The notes beneath the pieces are model-generated. The model was given only the letters and a program-made list of their open reading frames with translations, had not been told where the DNA came from and made no database searches. The translations under genes were made by a program, and so were the position numbers. A stretch of DNA of 64,000 nucleotides from Oleomonas cavernae (GTDB lineage: Bacteria; Pseudomonadota; Alphaproteobacteria; Zavarziniales; Zavarziniaceae), in contig NZ_QYUK01000016.1 in the NCBI RefSeq assembly GCF_003590945.1, positions 248,001 through 312,000 of the forward strand, given 5' to 3'. Each line of letters opens with the position of its first letter. Position 1 is the first letter of the stretch. Shown here one piece after another: positions 50,189-58,624 of the stretch.

Positions 50189-51240
50189 TGGGGCAGCACC
50201 ACGCAGGCGGCGGCGGGCAGTTCCACCGCCACCGTGTCGCCCGCCTCGACCAGGGGGCGGTCCTGCGGGGCCGAGACCGCGATGATCTCCTTGCCCGCGA
50301 CATCGAGGCGAATCTCGACGCTGGCGCCCAGGTCGCGCAGGAAGGTCACCGTGCCGGGCAGGTGGTTGGTGCCGCCCTGCGGACCCCCTAGGGTGGCATG
50401 GACATTCACCTCCTCGGGCCGGACCGAGACCATGACCTTGGTCCCCGCCGGGCCGGTCTCCTGCGCCGCCAGGACGCCGCCCTCGACCGCGATGAGGCCG
50501 GGCGCCGTCACCGTGCCGGGCAGCAGGTTGGTCATGCCGATGAAGTCGGCGACGAAGGCATCGGCCGGCCGGCGATAGATCTCGATCGGCGGCGCCGCCT
50601 GCAGGATGCGGCCGGCCGACATCACCACCACCAGATCGGCCATGGTCATGGCCTCGCGCTGGTCGTGGGTGACGACGATGGTGGTGATGCCGAGGCTCTG
50701 CTGGAGTTGCTTCAACTCTATCTGCATCGCCTCGCGCAGCTTGGCGTCCAGGGCCGACAAGGGCTCGTCGAGCAGGAACAGCCGCGGCGACAGGGCCAGC
50801 GCCCGGGCGATCGAGACGCGCTGGCGCTGCCCGCCCGAGAGCTTGGAGACCGGCCGGTCGGCCACGCCCGGCAGGCGCACGAGACCCAGCAGGCGTTCCG
50901 CCGCGGCCTTCTGGTCGGCCTTGGAGGCGCCGCGGATGCGCAAGGGATAGGCGATGTTCTCGCCCACGGTCAGGTGCGGGAACAGGGCCAGGGACTGGAA
51001 CACCATGCCGAAGTCGCGCTTGTGCGTGGGCACGTCGGTGATGTTGGCGCCGTCGATGACGATGCGGCCCTGGGTGGGCGCATCCAGGCCGGCGATCATG
51101 CGCAGCAGCGTGGTCTTGCCGCAGCCCGACGGCCCCAGCAGGCAGACGAATTTTCCATGCGGGATGTTCAGTGTCGCGTCGTGAACGGCGGTGACGCTGC
51201 CGTAACGCTTGACGAGGCCATCAAGAACCAGACCCGACAT
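50185..51240 (-). CDS. ABC importer ATPase, PotA-like
   Basis: A 351-residue ATPase with Walker A LGPSGCGKTTLLRM, Q-loop GMVFQSLALFPHLTV, signature [16 protein letters not shown], Walker B LFLLDEPLSALDAKLRE, switch VVTHDQREAMTMAD, and a C-terminal TOBE regulatory domain (about residues 250-350). This is the polyamine/opine type. It is separated from the binding-protein gene by a family B repeat, which may cause differential mRNA levels. Confidence 0.92.
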   Translation of the reverse strand: MSGLVLDGLVKRYGSVTAVHDATLNIPHGKFVCLLGPSGCGKTTLLRMIAGLDAPTQGRIVIDGANITDVPTHKRDFGMVFQSLALFPHLTVGENIAYPLRIRGASKADQKAAAERLLGLVRLPGVADRPVSKLSGGQRQRVSIARALALSPRLFLLDEPLSALDAKLREAMQIELKQLQQSLGITTIVVTHDQREAMTMADLVVVMSAGRILQAAPPIEIYRRPADAFVADFIGMTNLLPGTVTAPGLIAVEGGVLAAQETGPAGTKVMVSVRPEEVNVHATLGGPQGGTNHLPGTVTFLRDLGASVEIRLDVAGKEIIAVSAPQDRPLVEAGDTVAVELPAAACVVLPQ

Positions 51241-51280
51241 GCTGCAATCCCCCGCTTGACTGATACCCCTGCAACATTAA

Positions 51281-51423
51281 GCCCTCTCCGCCCCCTGGGG
51301 GGAGAGGGTTGGGTGAGGTGGGTCGACGGCATAGAGCGCACTCCTTCCCGACCCACCACCTCACCCTTCCCATTGCTGGCGCAATAGGCCCCTTCCCTCT
51401 CCCCCGCCTGCGGCGGAGAGGGA
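51281..51423. repeat. GC-rich palindromic repeat, family B copy 5, inside the transporter operon
   Basis: It begins GCCCTCTCCGCCCCCTGGGGGGAGAGGG and ends CCCTCTCCCCCGCCTGCGGCGGAGAGGG, in the orientation opposite to copies 1 and 3. It occupies nearly all of the gap between the binding-protein stop and the ATPase start. Confidence 0.85.
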
Positions 51424-51431
51424 TTTTGGGG

Positions 51432-52526
51432 TCAGCCGACGATCATCTCGGTCCACTTCTGGCTGAGCCAGTCGGCCTTGGACTGGTAGAGGTCGTAACG
51501 CGGCACGATCGGCGCGATGTCCGACGAGCAGGCGGCGAATTCGGCGTCCGTCAGGTCGGTCAGCTTGCGGTCGATCGTGGGCGAGGTGCCGACATTGCGC
51601 GACAGCGAGGCCTGGACAGCCGGCTGACACATGTAGTCGATGAAGACCTGGGCCAGTTCGACCTTCTTGGACGCCTTGGAGACGGCCCAGCTGCCGGAAT
51701 CATTGATGCCGCCTTCCTTGGGGAAGGTCGAGCGCACGGGGTTGCCGTCGGCCGCGGCCAGGCCGGTGACGTCGTGGTAGTACTGGCCCATGGGGATTTC
51801 GCCCGACTTCAGCGCCTGTTCGAACTGCGCCTCGTCGCGGTACCACAGCTTCACGTTGGGCTTCAGCTCGGCGATCTTCTCCAGCACCTTGACGATGCCC
51901 TCGTCGGTATCGAGCGCCTTGGTGCCGCCGAAATAGACCGTCGAGGCGACTTCCAGCAGGAAGCTGTTGGAGACCAGGGCCAGCAGGCCCAACTGGTCCT
52001 TGTGCTTGGGATCCCACAGTTCCGCCCAGGAGGTCGGCGCTTCCGGGAAGGTCTTGGTGTTGGTGACCAGCGTGATGTACCACGACACCGCGCCGACGCC
52101 CATCAGGCGGCCGTCGGGATAGCGGTTCTGCAGGTGGCTGAAGACATTCTTGGCGCCGGGGATCTTGGCCTCGTCCAGGGGGGCCCACAGTTCGACCGAG
52201 GCACCCTTCAGCATTGAGGTCTGCGAGATCATCGAGACGTCGGCCGGGGCCTGCTTGGCGCGGGCCGATTGTTCGAGCTGGACCAGCCAGGCCTCGCCCG
52301 TCGGCTCGGCGATCGACTCGATGGCGATGCCGGATGCCTTGGTGAATTCGGGGAAGATGTGCTTGTCGAAGCTGTCCTTGAAGAAGCCGCCATAGACGCC
52401 GACCTTCAGGGACTTCTCTTCCGCCCGCACGATCGACGGGAGGCCCAGGCTGGCCGCCGCCAGGCCGGCAACGCCGCCCGCCAGCACGCCGCGGCGATTG
52501 ATCCCACGCTTTGCCAATACGCTCAT
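51432..52526 (-). CDS. Periplasmic substrate-binding protein, PotD-like, Tat-exported
   Basis: A 364-residue extracellular solute-binding protein (family 1/PotD type). The N-terminus carries a twin-arginine signal (GINRRGVLAGGVAGLAAASLGL, cleavage near VRA-EE), so export is probably folded via Tat. The mature part contains EKSLKVGVYGGFFKDSF and W/Y-rich pocket residues (WYITLVTN, WAELWDP, YYHDVTG). The ligand is probably a cationic amine or amino acid; arginine or a guanidino compound is inferred from the operon. It is divergent from a LysR gene across a 117-bp promoter region. Confidence 0.9.
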   Translation of the reverse strand: MSVLAKRGINRRGVLAGGVAGLAAASLGLPSIVRAEEKSLKVGVYGGFFKDSFDKHIFPEFTKASGIAIESIAEPTGEAWLVQLEQSARAKQAPADVSMISQTSMLKGASVELWAPLDEAKIPGAKNVFSHLQNRYPDGRLMGVGAVSWYITLVTNTKTFPEAPTSWAELWDPKHKDQLGLLALVSNSFLLEVASTVYFGGTKALDTDEGIVKVLEKIAELKPNVKLWYRDEAQFEQALKSGEIPMGQYYHDVTGLAAADGNPVRSTFPKEGGINDSGSWAVSKASKKVELAQVFIDYMCQPAVQASLSRNVGTSPTIDRKLTDLTDAEFAACSSDIAPIVPRYDLYQSKADWLSQKWTEMIVG

Positions 52527-52613
52527 GTCTTGATCCCCCGGAATTGGTCGTCTCCCGATCGAGAGAGAACAACAGTGACGCTCTTGTGAAAAAATGACAA
52601 AGAGTCGAAACTC

Positions 52614-52633
52614 ACTTCGATCCTGATCGAAGT
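52614..52633. promoter_or_regulatory. Perfect palindrome, probable LysR operator
   Basis: ACTTCGATC-ct-GATCGAAGT is a 9+9 bp perfect inverted repeat ending 11 bp before the LysR ATG, in the divergent promoter region with the binding-protein gene. A related half site GATCGAGAG lies near 52555. Placement suits autorepression plus control of the transport operon. Confidence 0.65.
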
Positions 52634-52643
52634 ATGCGATGAC

Positions 52644-53546
52644 ATGACCCTGGACACGGCCGATTTGCGATTGTTGCGCGTCTTCGTCACGATCGTCGAG
52701 TCCGGCGGTTTCGCCGCCGCACAGAGCAAGCTGAACCTCTCGCTCTCCACCATCTCGAGCCACATCACCGGGCTGGAAACGCGGCTGGGCGTCACCTTGT
52801 GCAAGCGCGGCCGGGGCGGCTTCTCGCTCACCGCCGAGGGCCAGGCGGTCTATACCGAGGCGCACCGCCTGTTCGCCTCCATGGGCCAGTTCGATGCCCG
52901 CATGCGCGGGCTGAAAGACAAGCTGCACGGCACCCTGGCGGTCGGCCTGACCGACAACACCATCACCGATCCCAACGCGCCGCTGGAGCGGGTCTTCGCC
53001 CGTTTCGTCGAGCGGGCGCCGGAAGTCCGGCTGGATATCGTGACGCGGCCGCCCAACGAGTTGCTGCGCGACGTGGTCACCGGCGCCCTGCACATCGCCA
53101 TCGCCAGTTTCCCGCGGGTGGTGCTGGGGCTGACCTATATTGAACTCTACAGCGAGATGCAGCGCTTCTATTGCGGCAAGGGCCACCCGCTGTTCGAGCT
53201 CACGGACAAGGAAATCGACGTCGACGAGGTGCGCCGCCACCGCATCGTCGGGCGCAACTACTGGGGCGGCCGCGACCTGAAGATCTTCGCCATCTCCGGC
53301 GCCCATGCCACGGTCGCCGACATGGAGGCCGAGGCCCGCCTGATCCTGACCGGCGCCTTTTTGGGCTACCTGCCCGAACATTTCGCAGCCCCCTACGTCG
53401 CCGCCGGCCGCCTGCGCGCCCTGCGCCCCGACCTGTTCTCACGCGAGCCGCTGTTCCAGGCCGCCTTCGACGCCAACCGCGCCGACAACGCCGTCCTCAC
53501 CCTGTTCCGCAAGATCGTCCTCGAGGAAATGAAGGCGAAGGGATGA
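52644..53546 (+). CDS. LysR-family transcriptional regulator
   Basis: A 300-residue regulator with an N-terminal winged HTH (about residues 5-65: LRLLRVFVTIVESGGFAAAQSKLNLSLSTISSHI) and an effector-binding domain. It is divergent from the PotABCD-like/guanidino operon, the classic arrangement in which it senses a pathway metabolite. The palindrome at 52614-52633 is the best candidate operator. The inducer is unknown. Confidence 0.92.
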   Translation: MTLDTADLRLLRVFVTIVESGGFAAAQSKLNLSLSTISSHITGLETRLGVTLCKRGRGGFSLTAEGQAVYTEAHRLFASMGQFDARMRGLKDKLHGTLAVGLTDNTITDPNAPLERVFARFVERAPEVRLDIVTRPPNELLRDVVTGALHIAIASFPRVVLGLTYIELYSEMQRFYCGKGHPLFELTDKEIDVDEVRRHRIVGRNYWGGRDLKIFAISGAHATVADMEAEARLILTGAFLGYLPEHFAAPYVAAGRLRALRPDLFSREPLFQAAFDANRADNAVLTLFRKIVLEEMKAKG

Positions 53547-53550
53547 CGGC

Positions 53551-54462
53551 TTAAGGTTTCGGTGGCACCCAGGCCGCCAGGAAGGCCTTCACCACGGTGG
53601 CCGAATTGTTGGCGGCGAACTGGAAGAAGGTGCCGATCTCGTTTTCGCCCGGGCCGCCGCCGGCAAGGTCCGACAGGCTGCGGAAGACGATGAAGGGCGT
53701 GCCGTTGGCCCGGGCGACCTGGGCCACGGCAGCGCTTTCCATGTCCAGCACCCGGGCCTGGAAGGTCGCGAAAACATAGGCGCGGAAGGCGGCGTTATCG
53801 ACAAAGCTCTGCCCCGAGACGCCGTTGCCGCCCACTGTCAGGCGCGGCTGCCGGCCCAGGCAGCGGCCGGCCGTCGCACATTTCTCCAGCGTGACCTGTC
53901 CCGATACCTGGCGGGCGACGGCCAGCATGGCGGGGTCGGCCTCGAACCAGAAGCGTTCCTCGGTCGCGGCACCCTGGCCGGCGATGCGGACGGTCTGGGG
54001 AAAGATCATGCCGAAGTTCGCGAATTTCCGGGTCATGCCCTGGGGCAGTTGCCAGCCCTCGGGCGTCTCGCGCGCCAGGACGTTTTCCAGGTACTGGCCC
54101 CAGCGTTCGGGAATGACCACGTCGCCGATTTCCAGGGCAGGGTCGACACCGCCGGCAATGCCGCTGAAGACGATGGAATTCACCGTGAAATGATCCAGCG
54201 CCACCTGGGTCGCCATGGCGGCATTGACCATGCTGATGCCGCTGAGGAACAGCACGACCGGGCGGCCGTCGATGGTGCCGGTGGTGAAGTCGATGCCGGC
54301 GATTTCGACCTGCTGGGGATCGCCGACCGCTTTCAGCAGCAGGGCCAGTTCGGCATCGAAGGCCGACATGACCGCAATCCGCGAGGTATCGTCGCGCGCC
54401 TGGGCCGCCGCGCCGAAGAGCAGGCAGAAGACCACAGCCGCAATCAAACGCCATTTCGCCAT
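53551..54462 (-). CDS. Exported 5'-methylthioadenosine/S-adenosylhomocysteine nucleosidase-family protein
   Basis: A 303-residue nucleoside phosphorylase-fold protein with a cleavable signal peptide (MAKWRLIAAVVFCLLFGAAAQA). Family motifs are SGIAGGVDPALEIGDVVIP, VLDMESAAVAQVA (the MExE-like ribose contact) and FRSLSDLAGG (catalytic Asp). Two mature Cys (KCATAGRC) may form a disulfide. Such periplasmic members are less studied than cytoplasmic Pfs/MTAN; activity toward extracellular nucleosides is an inference. The ATG at 54462 is used; upstream codons fall in a repeat element. Confidence 0.83.
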   Translation of the reverse strand: MAKWRLIAAVVFCLLFGAAAQARDDTSRIAVMSAFDAELALLLKAVGDPQQVEIAGIDFTTGTIDGRPVVLFLSGISMVNAAMATQVALDHFTVNSIVFSGIAGGVDPALEIGDVVIPERWGQYLENVLARETPEGWQLPQGMTRKFANFGMIFPQTVRIAGQGAATEERFWFEADPAMLAVARQVSGQVTLEKCATAGRCLGRQPRLTVGGNGVSGQSFVDNAAFRAYVFATFQARVLDMESAAVAQVARANGTPFIVFRSLSDLAGGGPGENEIGTFFQFAANNSATVVKAFLAAWVPPKP

Positions 54463-54508
54463 AAGCTGTCGCTCCGTCTCACGCTGCCACGGATACAGCA
54501 TAACCCCT

Positions 54509-54592
54509 GTCGTCATCCCGGCGAAGGCCGGGATCCATTGCGACATCGCGTGCTGCCCCAGAATGGATCCCGGCCTTCGCCGGGATGACGAC
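54509..54592. repeat. 84-bp palindromic repeat, family C
   Basis: GTCGTCATCCCGGCGAAGGC...GGGATCCATT and the exact reverse complement, AATGGATCCC...GATGACGAC, form about 31-bp perfect arms around a loop of about 22 bases. It lies in the gap between the nucleosidase start and the RpiR-gene stop. This type of element (TCATCCCGGCGAAGGCCGGGATCC) is common in proteobacterial intergenic DNA. Confidence 0.85.
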
Positions 54593-54609
54593 GGTGTGTT
54601 GGTATCCGG

Positions 54610-55491
54610 CTAGCGCATGGCCGTGCGCAATGCCTCGATGGTCGCCAGCCGTGTCTGCAACCGCGGGCCGGCCAGTTCGCTGACCCGGGCGATCAGGGCC
54701 TCGGTCAGGGCGAGCAGGGCGGCGGAGGAATCCCAGGTGCCCTCCATGCCGATCTCGGCCGCGAGCGTGATCTTGGCATGCGCGGCCGCGGGCGCCTGCG
54801 CAGCGTCGGTCAGCAGGATCACCTCGGCCCCCTGCCCGGTCGCCGCCTGCGCGAAGCGGGCAAGATCCGGCGCATAGCGGCGGATGTCGTAGAGCACCAC
54901 CACATCCTGGCGGCCCAGGTCGGCCAGGCGGTCGGGCCAGGCGCCGACTTGCGGGTCGGGGCGCAGCACGTTGCCGCGCACGATGTCCAGGTGCAGGGCC
55001 AGGTAATGCGCCAGGGTCTGGGTGAAGCGGCCGCCCAGCACCTGCACGCGGCGGCGCGGCTCGGCCAGGGACTTGGCCGCACGCTCGAAATCGGCCCGGG
55101 GGACATGGGCGAAGGTCGCGGTCATGTTCTCGACGATGCGGGCGGCGAAGCGGCCCAGGAAATCATCCCGCCGCGGCCGCCGGCTGGTCGCGGCCAGCCG
55201 GTCGAGCGGCGATTGCAGGCCGACCGCCACCTCGTGCTTCAAGGCCGCCTGGAAGGCGCCGTAACCGGCGAAGCCCAGCTTGGCGATGAAGCGCAGGATC
55301 GACTGGGCGCTGACCCCCGCCGCCTTGGCGAAGGCGCCGATCGAGCTCAGCCCCGCCATCGGATAGGTGGCGATGAGGTGGCTGGCGGCGCGGGCTTCAC
55401 GGGGCGTCAGCTTGGCCAGGACCGCTTGAGTCCGCTCCAGAACCGTCCCGGCGACCACTGCCGGGCGCATTGCTGCTGCTGATTTCGCCAT
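54610..55491 (-). CDS. RpiR-family transcriptional regulator
   Basis: A 293-residue regulator with an N-terminal HTH_6 domain (about residues 15-90: LTPREARAASHLIATYP, FAKAAGVSAQSILRFIAKLGF) and a C-terminal SIS domain (about 130-270: VQVLGGRFTQTLAHYLALHL, VVVLYDIRRYAPDLARFA). SIS domains usually bind phosphosugars, but relatives also control amine catabolism. It is divergent from the APC permease of the gamma-glutamyl pathway, which it probably regulates. The ATG at 55491 is preferred over the long upstream extension. Confidence 0.88.
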   Translation of the reverse strand: MAKSAAAMRPAVVAGTVLERTQAVLAKLTPREARAASHLIATYPMAGLSSIGAFAKAAGVSAQSILRFIAKLGFAGYGAFQAALKHEVAVGLQSPLDRLAATSRRPRRDDFLGRFAARIVENMTATFAHVPRADFERAAKSLAEPRRRVQVLGGRFTQTLAHYLALHLDIVRGNVLRPDPQVGAWPDRLADLGRQDVVVLYDIRRYAPDLARFAQAATGQGAEVILLTDAAQAPAAAHAKITLAAEIGMEGTWDSSAALLALTEALIARVSELAGPRLQTRLATIEALRTAMR

Positions 55492-55530
55492 ATTTTCCGC
55501 CCTCCCCCTTCCGGCCGGCGTTGGATCATT

Positions 55531-55567
55531 CGTTCCATCATTGACAGAATTGCGACAGTTTGGAACG
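55531..55567. promoter_or_regulatory. Spaced inverted repeat in the rpiR-permease promoter region
   Basis: CGTTCCA (55531-55537) and TGGAACG (55561-55567), each next to an ATTCG/CATTC-like extension, flank an AT-richer segment between the divergent regulator and permease genes. A dimeric RpiR regulator could bind here. Confidence 0.4.
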
Positions 55568-55651
55568 CTCATTCGAAAGCAAGGGCGGCAACGTCCGGCC
55601 AGGGACGGCTTCATCGGTGCAATTTCTGCAACGGGTGTGGGGAGTTCAATC

Positions 55652-57181
55652 ATGTCGGGCATTGTTGACGAAGAACATCGCAAGGACCTCCAGGTCCTGC
55701 ACAGCATGGGCTATGCCCAGGAGCTGGACCGGCGCATGAGCGCCTTTTCCAACTTCGCCATTTCCTTCTCGATCATCTGTATCCTGGCCGGCGGCATCAC
55801 CGCCTTCGCGCTCGGCTTCTCGGCCGGCGGCGGCGCTGCCATCGGCCTGGGCTGGCCGCTGTCGTGCATCCTGTCGCTGATCGTGGCGGCCTCGATGGGC
55901 CAGATCGCCTCGGCCTATCCGACCGCCGGCGGCCTCTATCACTGGGCCTCGATCCTGGGCGGCCGGGGCTGGGGCTGGGCCTGCGCCTGGATCAACCTGC
56001 TGGGCCTGGTCTTCGTCGTCGCCTCGGTCGACGTCGGCGTCTGGCTGCTGTTCAAGGACCTGGTCCTGGCCGGCGTCTTCGGGATGGATGTCTCGGGCTT
56101 CGACGCGACCTCGCAGATCATCGCCGTGGGGATCATCGTGATCACCCAGGCGATCTTCAACCACGTCGGTATCCGCGCCACCACGATCCTGACCGATTTC
56201 TCGGGCTATCTGATCCTGGCGGTGGCGATCGTGCTGACCATCGCCCTGCTGGTGGCGGCGCCGTCGCTCGATGTCGGCCGCCTGTTCACCTTCACCAACA
56301 ACACCGGCGACGCGGGCGGCGGGGTCTGGCCGTTGGCCGGCTCGGCGATCATGGCCTTCGCCCTGGGCCTGCTGCTGCCGGCCTATACGGTGACCGGCTT
56401 CGATGCCTCGGCCCACACCTCGGAAGAAACCCGCTCGGCCCAGACCAGCGTGCCGCGTGGCATGCTGACCTCGGTGTTCTGGTCCTTCGTCTTCGGCTAC
56501 TTCATGATCTGCTCCTTCGTGCTGGCCATGCCGGACACGACGGAAGGCGCCAAGCAAGGCTTCAGCGTCATCTTCTGGACCATCAACGGCTCGGCCATGC
56601 CGGCGGTGCTGAAGGATGTGCTCTATATCGGCATCGTCGCCGCGAACTACCTGTGTGCACTCGCGGGCCTCACCTCGCTCTCGCGCATGCTGTTCGCCTT
56701 CGCGCGCGACGGCGGCCTGCCCAAGGCCCTGGCCAAGGTCAGCCCCCGCTTCCGCACCCCGACCGTGGCGGTCTGGGTGGGCGCGGTCCTGGCTTTCGTC
56801 TCGACCCTGTATTCGCCGGCTTTCGCCGCCCTGGCGGCCGGCTGCGCGGTGTTCCTGTATCTCTCCTATGCGATGCCGATCGCGGCGGGCCTGCTGGCGG
56901 AAGGCAAGACCTGGACGACCTTCGGGCCGTTCAAGCTGGGCGCCATGTCCAAGCCCTTCGCGGTGATCTGCATCCTGTTTGCCCTGGGCCTGTTCTATCT
57001 CGGCATGCAGCCGCCCAACGACATCCTGATCAACTACAGCCTCGGCATCCTGGTGCTGCTGGTGGTGGGCTGGTTCGGTATCGAGCGGCGCCGCTTCAAA
57101 GGCCCGCCGGTGGGTGACGTGATCGCCAAGCGTGCCGCCGAGATCCGTGCGGCCGAGGTGGCGGTGGGCGAACGCGCCTGA
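55652..57181 (+). CDS. APC-superfamily amino acid/amine permease
   Basis: A 509-residue transporter with 12 predicted helices. The N-terminal APC helix 1 is FSNFAISFSIICILAGGITAF, followed by AYPTAGGLYHWASIL and VTGFDASAHTSEETRSAQ, typical of the ACT/BAT1-GABA-type permeases. C-terminal tail hydrophilic. The ATG at 55652 follows GGGGAG. It heads the gamma-glutamyl pathway cluster and is closed by a strong terminator before the synthetase gene. The substrate is probably the amine (ethanolamine, GABA or a polyamine) fed into that pathway. Confidence 0.9.
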   Translation: MSGIVDEEHRKDLQVLHSMGYAQELDRRMSAFSNFAISFSIICILAGGITAFALGFSAGGGAAIGLGWPLSCILSLIVAASMGQIASAYPTAGGLYHWASILGGRGWGWACAWINLLGLVFVVASVDVGVWLLFKDLVLAGVFGMDVSGFDATSQIIAVGIIVITQAIFNHVGIRATTILTDFSGYLILAVAIVLTIALLVAAPSLDVGRLFTFTNNTGDAGGGVWPLAGSAIMAFALGLLLPAYTVTGFDASAHTSEETRSAQTSVPRGMLTSVFWSFVFGYFMICSFVLAMPDTTEGAKQGFSVIFWTINGSAMPAVLKDVLYIGIVAANYLCALAGLTSLSRMLFAFARDGGLPKALAKVSPRFRTPTVAVWVGAVLAFVSTLYSPAFAALAAGCAVFLYLSYAMPIAAGLLAEGKTWTTFGPFKLGAMSKPFAVICILFALGLFYLGMQPPNDILINYSLGILVLLVVGWFGIERRRFKGPPVGDVIAKRAAEIRAAEVAVGERA

Positions 57182-57190
57182 CCAATAGGA

Positions 57191-57225
57191 GGGGGCCGCG
57201 GCAGGCGCCGCGGCCCCCTTTTCTT
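57191..57225 (+). terminator. Intrinsic terminator after the APC permease gene
   Basis: GGGGGCCGCGGC and GCCGCGGCCCCC pair over a 4-base loop and are followed by TTTTCTT. The synthetase gene starts 32 bp downstream, so read-through or a second promoter within the loop region must supply it. Confidence 0.88.
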
Positions 57226-57256
57226 GCCTAGCAAAAACGATAGTCGGGAGGAATGG

Positions 57257-58624
57257 ATGCAGCCGGGCGAAGTCAAGTCGGCCAAGGACGCACGCGCCAT
57301 CGTCGAGGCCAGGGGCCTGACCCACGTGAAGGTCGGCGTGTTCGATGTCGACGGCATCATGCGCGGCAAGTACATGAGCCGAGACAAGTTCTTCTCGGCG
57401 CTCGACAGCGGTTTTGGCTTCTGCGACGTGGTCCTGGGCTGGGACAGCCATGACCAGCTCTATGACAATGTCAGTTACACCGGCTGGCACACCGCCTATC
57501 CCGATGCGCCGGTCCGCGTCCTGCCCGCAACCTGCCGCGAAGTGCCGGGCGAGGGCAACATGGTGATGTTCCTGGCCGAGTTTGCGGAAGGGGCGGAGGC
57601 GGTGTGCCCGCGCGGCACCCTGCGCAAGGTCCTGGCCCGCGCCGCCGACCATGGCTTCAAGGTGACCGCTGCCGCCGAGTTCGAATTCTTCCTGTTTGAA
57701 GAAACGCCCCATTCGGTGCGCGAGAAGCACTACCGCAACCTCAAGAACCTCACCCCCGGCTTCTTCGGCTACTCCGTCCTGCGCTCCTCCGTCCATGCCG
57801 AGTTTTACGCCGAGTTGCTGGCCATGTGCGAGGCCATGCGCATGCCGATCGAAGGCCTGCACACGGAAACCGGCGCCGGCGTGCTGGAAGCAGCCCTCAA
57901 TTACTCTGAAGCCCTGGAGGCGGCCGACCGCGGCGCCCTGTTCAAGACCTTCACCAAGGTCCTGGCGCAGAAGCGCGGGCTGATGGCGACCTTCATGGCC
58001 AAATGGTCTCACGACTGGCCCGGCCAGTCGGGCCACCTGCACGTCTCGCTCCAGGGCAAGGACGGCAAGGCGGTGTTCCACGACGCCAAGAAGCCACACA
58101 ACATGTCCGATGCCATGCGCTGGTTCGTCGGCGGCCAGCAGGCCCTGATGCCCGAACTGCTCGCCATGGTCGCCTGCACGGTGAACAGCTACACCCGCCT
58201 GATCCCCGGCTTCTGGGCGCCGACCGACGCCACCTGGGGGGTGGAAAACCGCACCTGCGCCCTGCGCATCATTCCCGGCTCGGCGAAAAGCCAGCGGGTC
58301 GAATACCGGGTGGCGGCGGCCGATATCAATCCCTATATCGCGCTCAGCGCTGCCATCGGCTCGGGCCTGTGGGGGATCGAGAACAAGATCGAGCCCGATG
58401 CCCCGATCACCGGCAATTCCTATGCGATCAAGCATGCCACCAGGCGGCAGTTGCCGCGCACCCTGACCGATGCGGCCGGCCGCCTGGCCAAGTCGAAAGC
58501 CGCCCGCGACCTCTTCGGCGATGCCTTCGTCGACCATTATGCCGCCACAAGGCTGTGGGAAGAACGCGAGGCAAAGCGCGCGATCACCGATTGGCAACTG
58601 GCCCGTTACTTCGAGATCATCTGA
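57257..58624 (+). CDS. Glutamine-synthetase-like gamma-glutamyl-amine ligase (PuuA/GlnA4 type)
   Basis: A 455-residue GS-III/PuuA-type ligase. It joins glutamate to an amine using ATP, masking the amine for oxidation. The N-terminal beta-grasp is HVKVGVFDVDGIMRGKYM. The catalytic metal motif is AAAEFEFFLF. Substrate and ATP motifs are HTETGAGVLEAAL, GQSGHLHVSL and EYRVAAADINPY. The usual glutamine-synthetase adenylylation Tyr region is not evident. RBS GGGAGG at 5-bp spacing fixes the ATG at 57257. The stop overlaps the aldehyde dehydrogenase start (TGATG). A downstream iron alcohol dehydrogenase favours an amino alcohol as acceptor rather than putrescine. Confidence 0.88.
   Translation: MQPGEVKSAKDARAIVEARGLTHVKVGVFDVDGIMRGKYMSRDKFFSALDSGFGFCDVVLGWDSHDQLYDNVSYTGWHTAYPDAPVRVLPATCREVPGEGNMVMFLAEFAEGAEAVCPRGTLRKVLARAADHGFKVTAAAEFEFFLFEETPHSVREKHYRNLKNLTPGFFGYSVLRSSVHAEFYAELLAMCEAMRMPIEGLHTETGAGVLEAALNYSEALEAADRGALFKTFTKVLAQKRGLMATFMAKWSHDWPGQSGHLHVSLQGKDGKAVFHDAKKPHNMSDAMRWFVGGQQALMPELLAMVACTVNSYTRLIPGFWAPTDATWGVENRTCALRIIPGSAKSQRVEYRVAAADINPYIALSAAIGSGLWGIENKIEPDAPITGNSYAIKHATRRQLPRTLTDAAGRLAKSKAARDLFGDAFVDHYAATRLWEEREAKRAITDWQLARYFEII

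Noticed and set aside
55646-58597. 983-codon open frame on the minus strand
   Set aside because: It is antisense to the APC permease and GS-like ligase, both full-length family members. Its translation is low-complexity Asp/Gly/Gln/Arg-rich, as expected of a shadow frame in GC-rich DNA.
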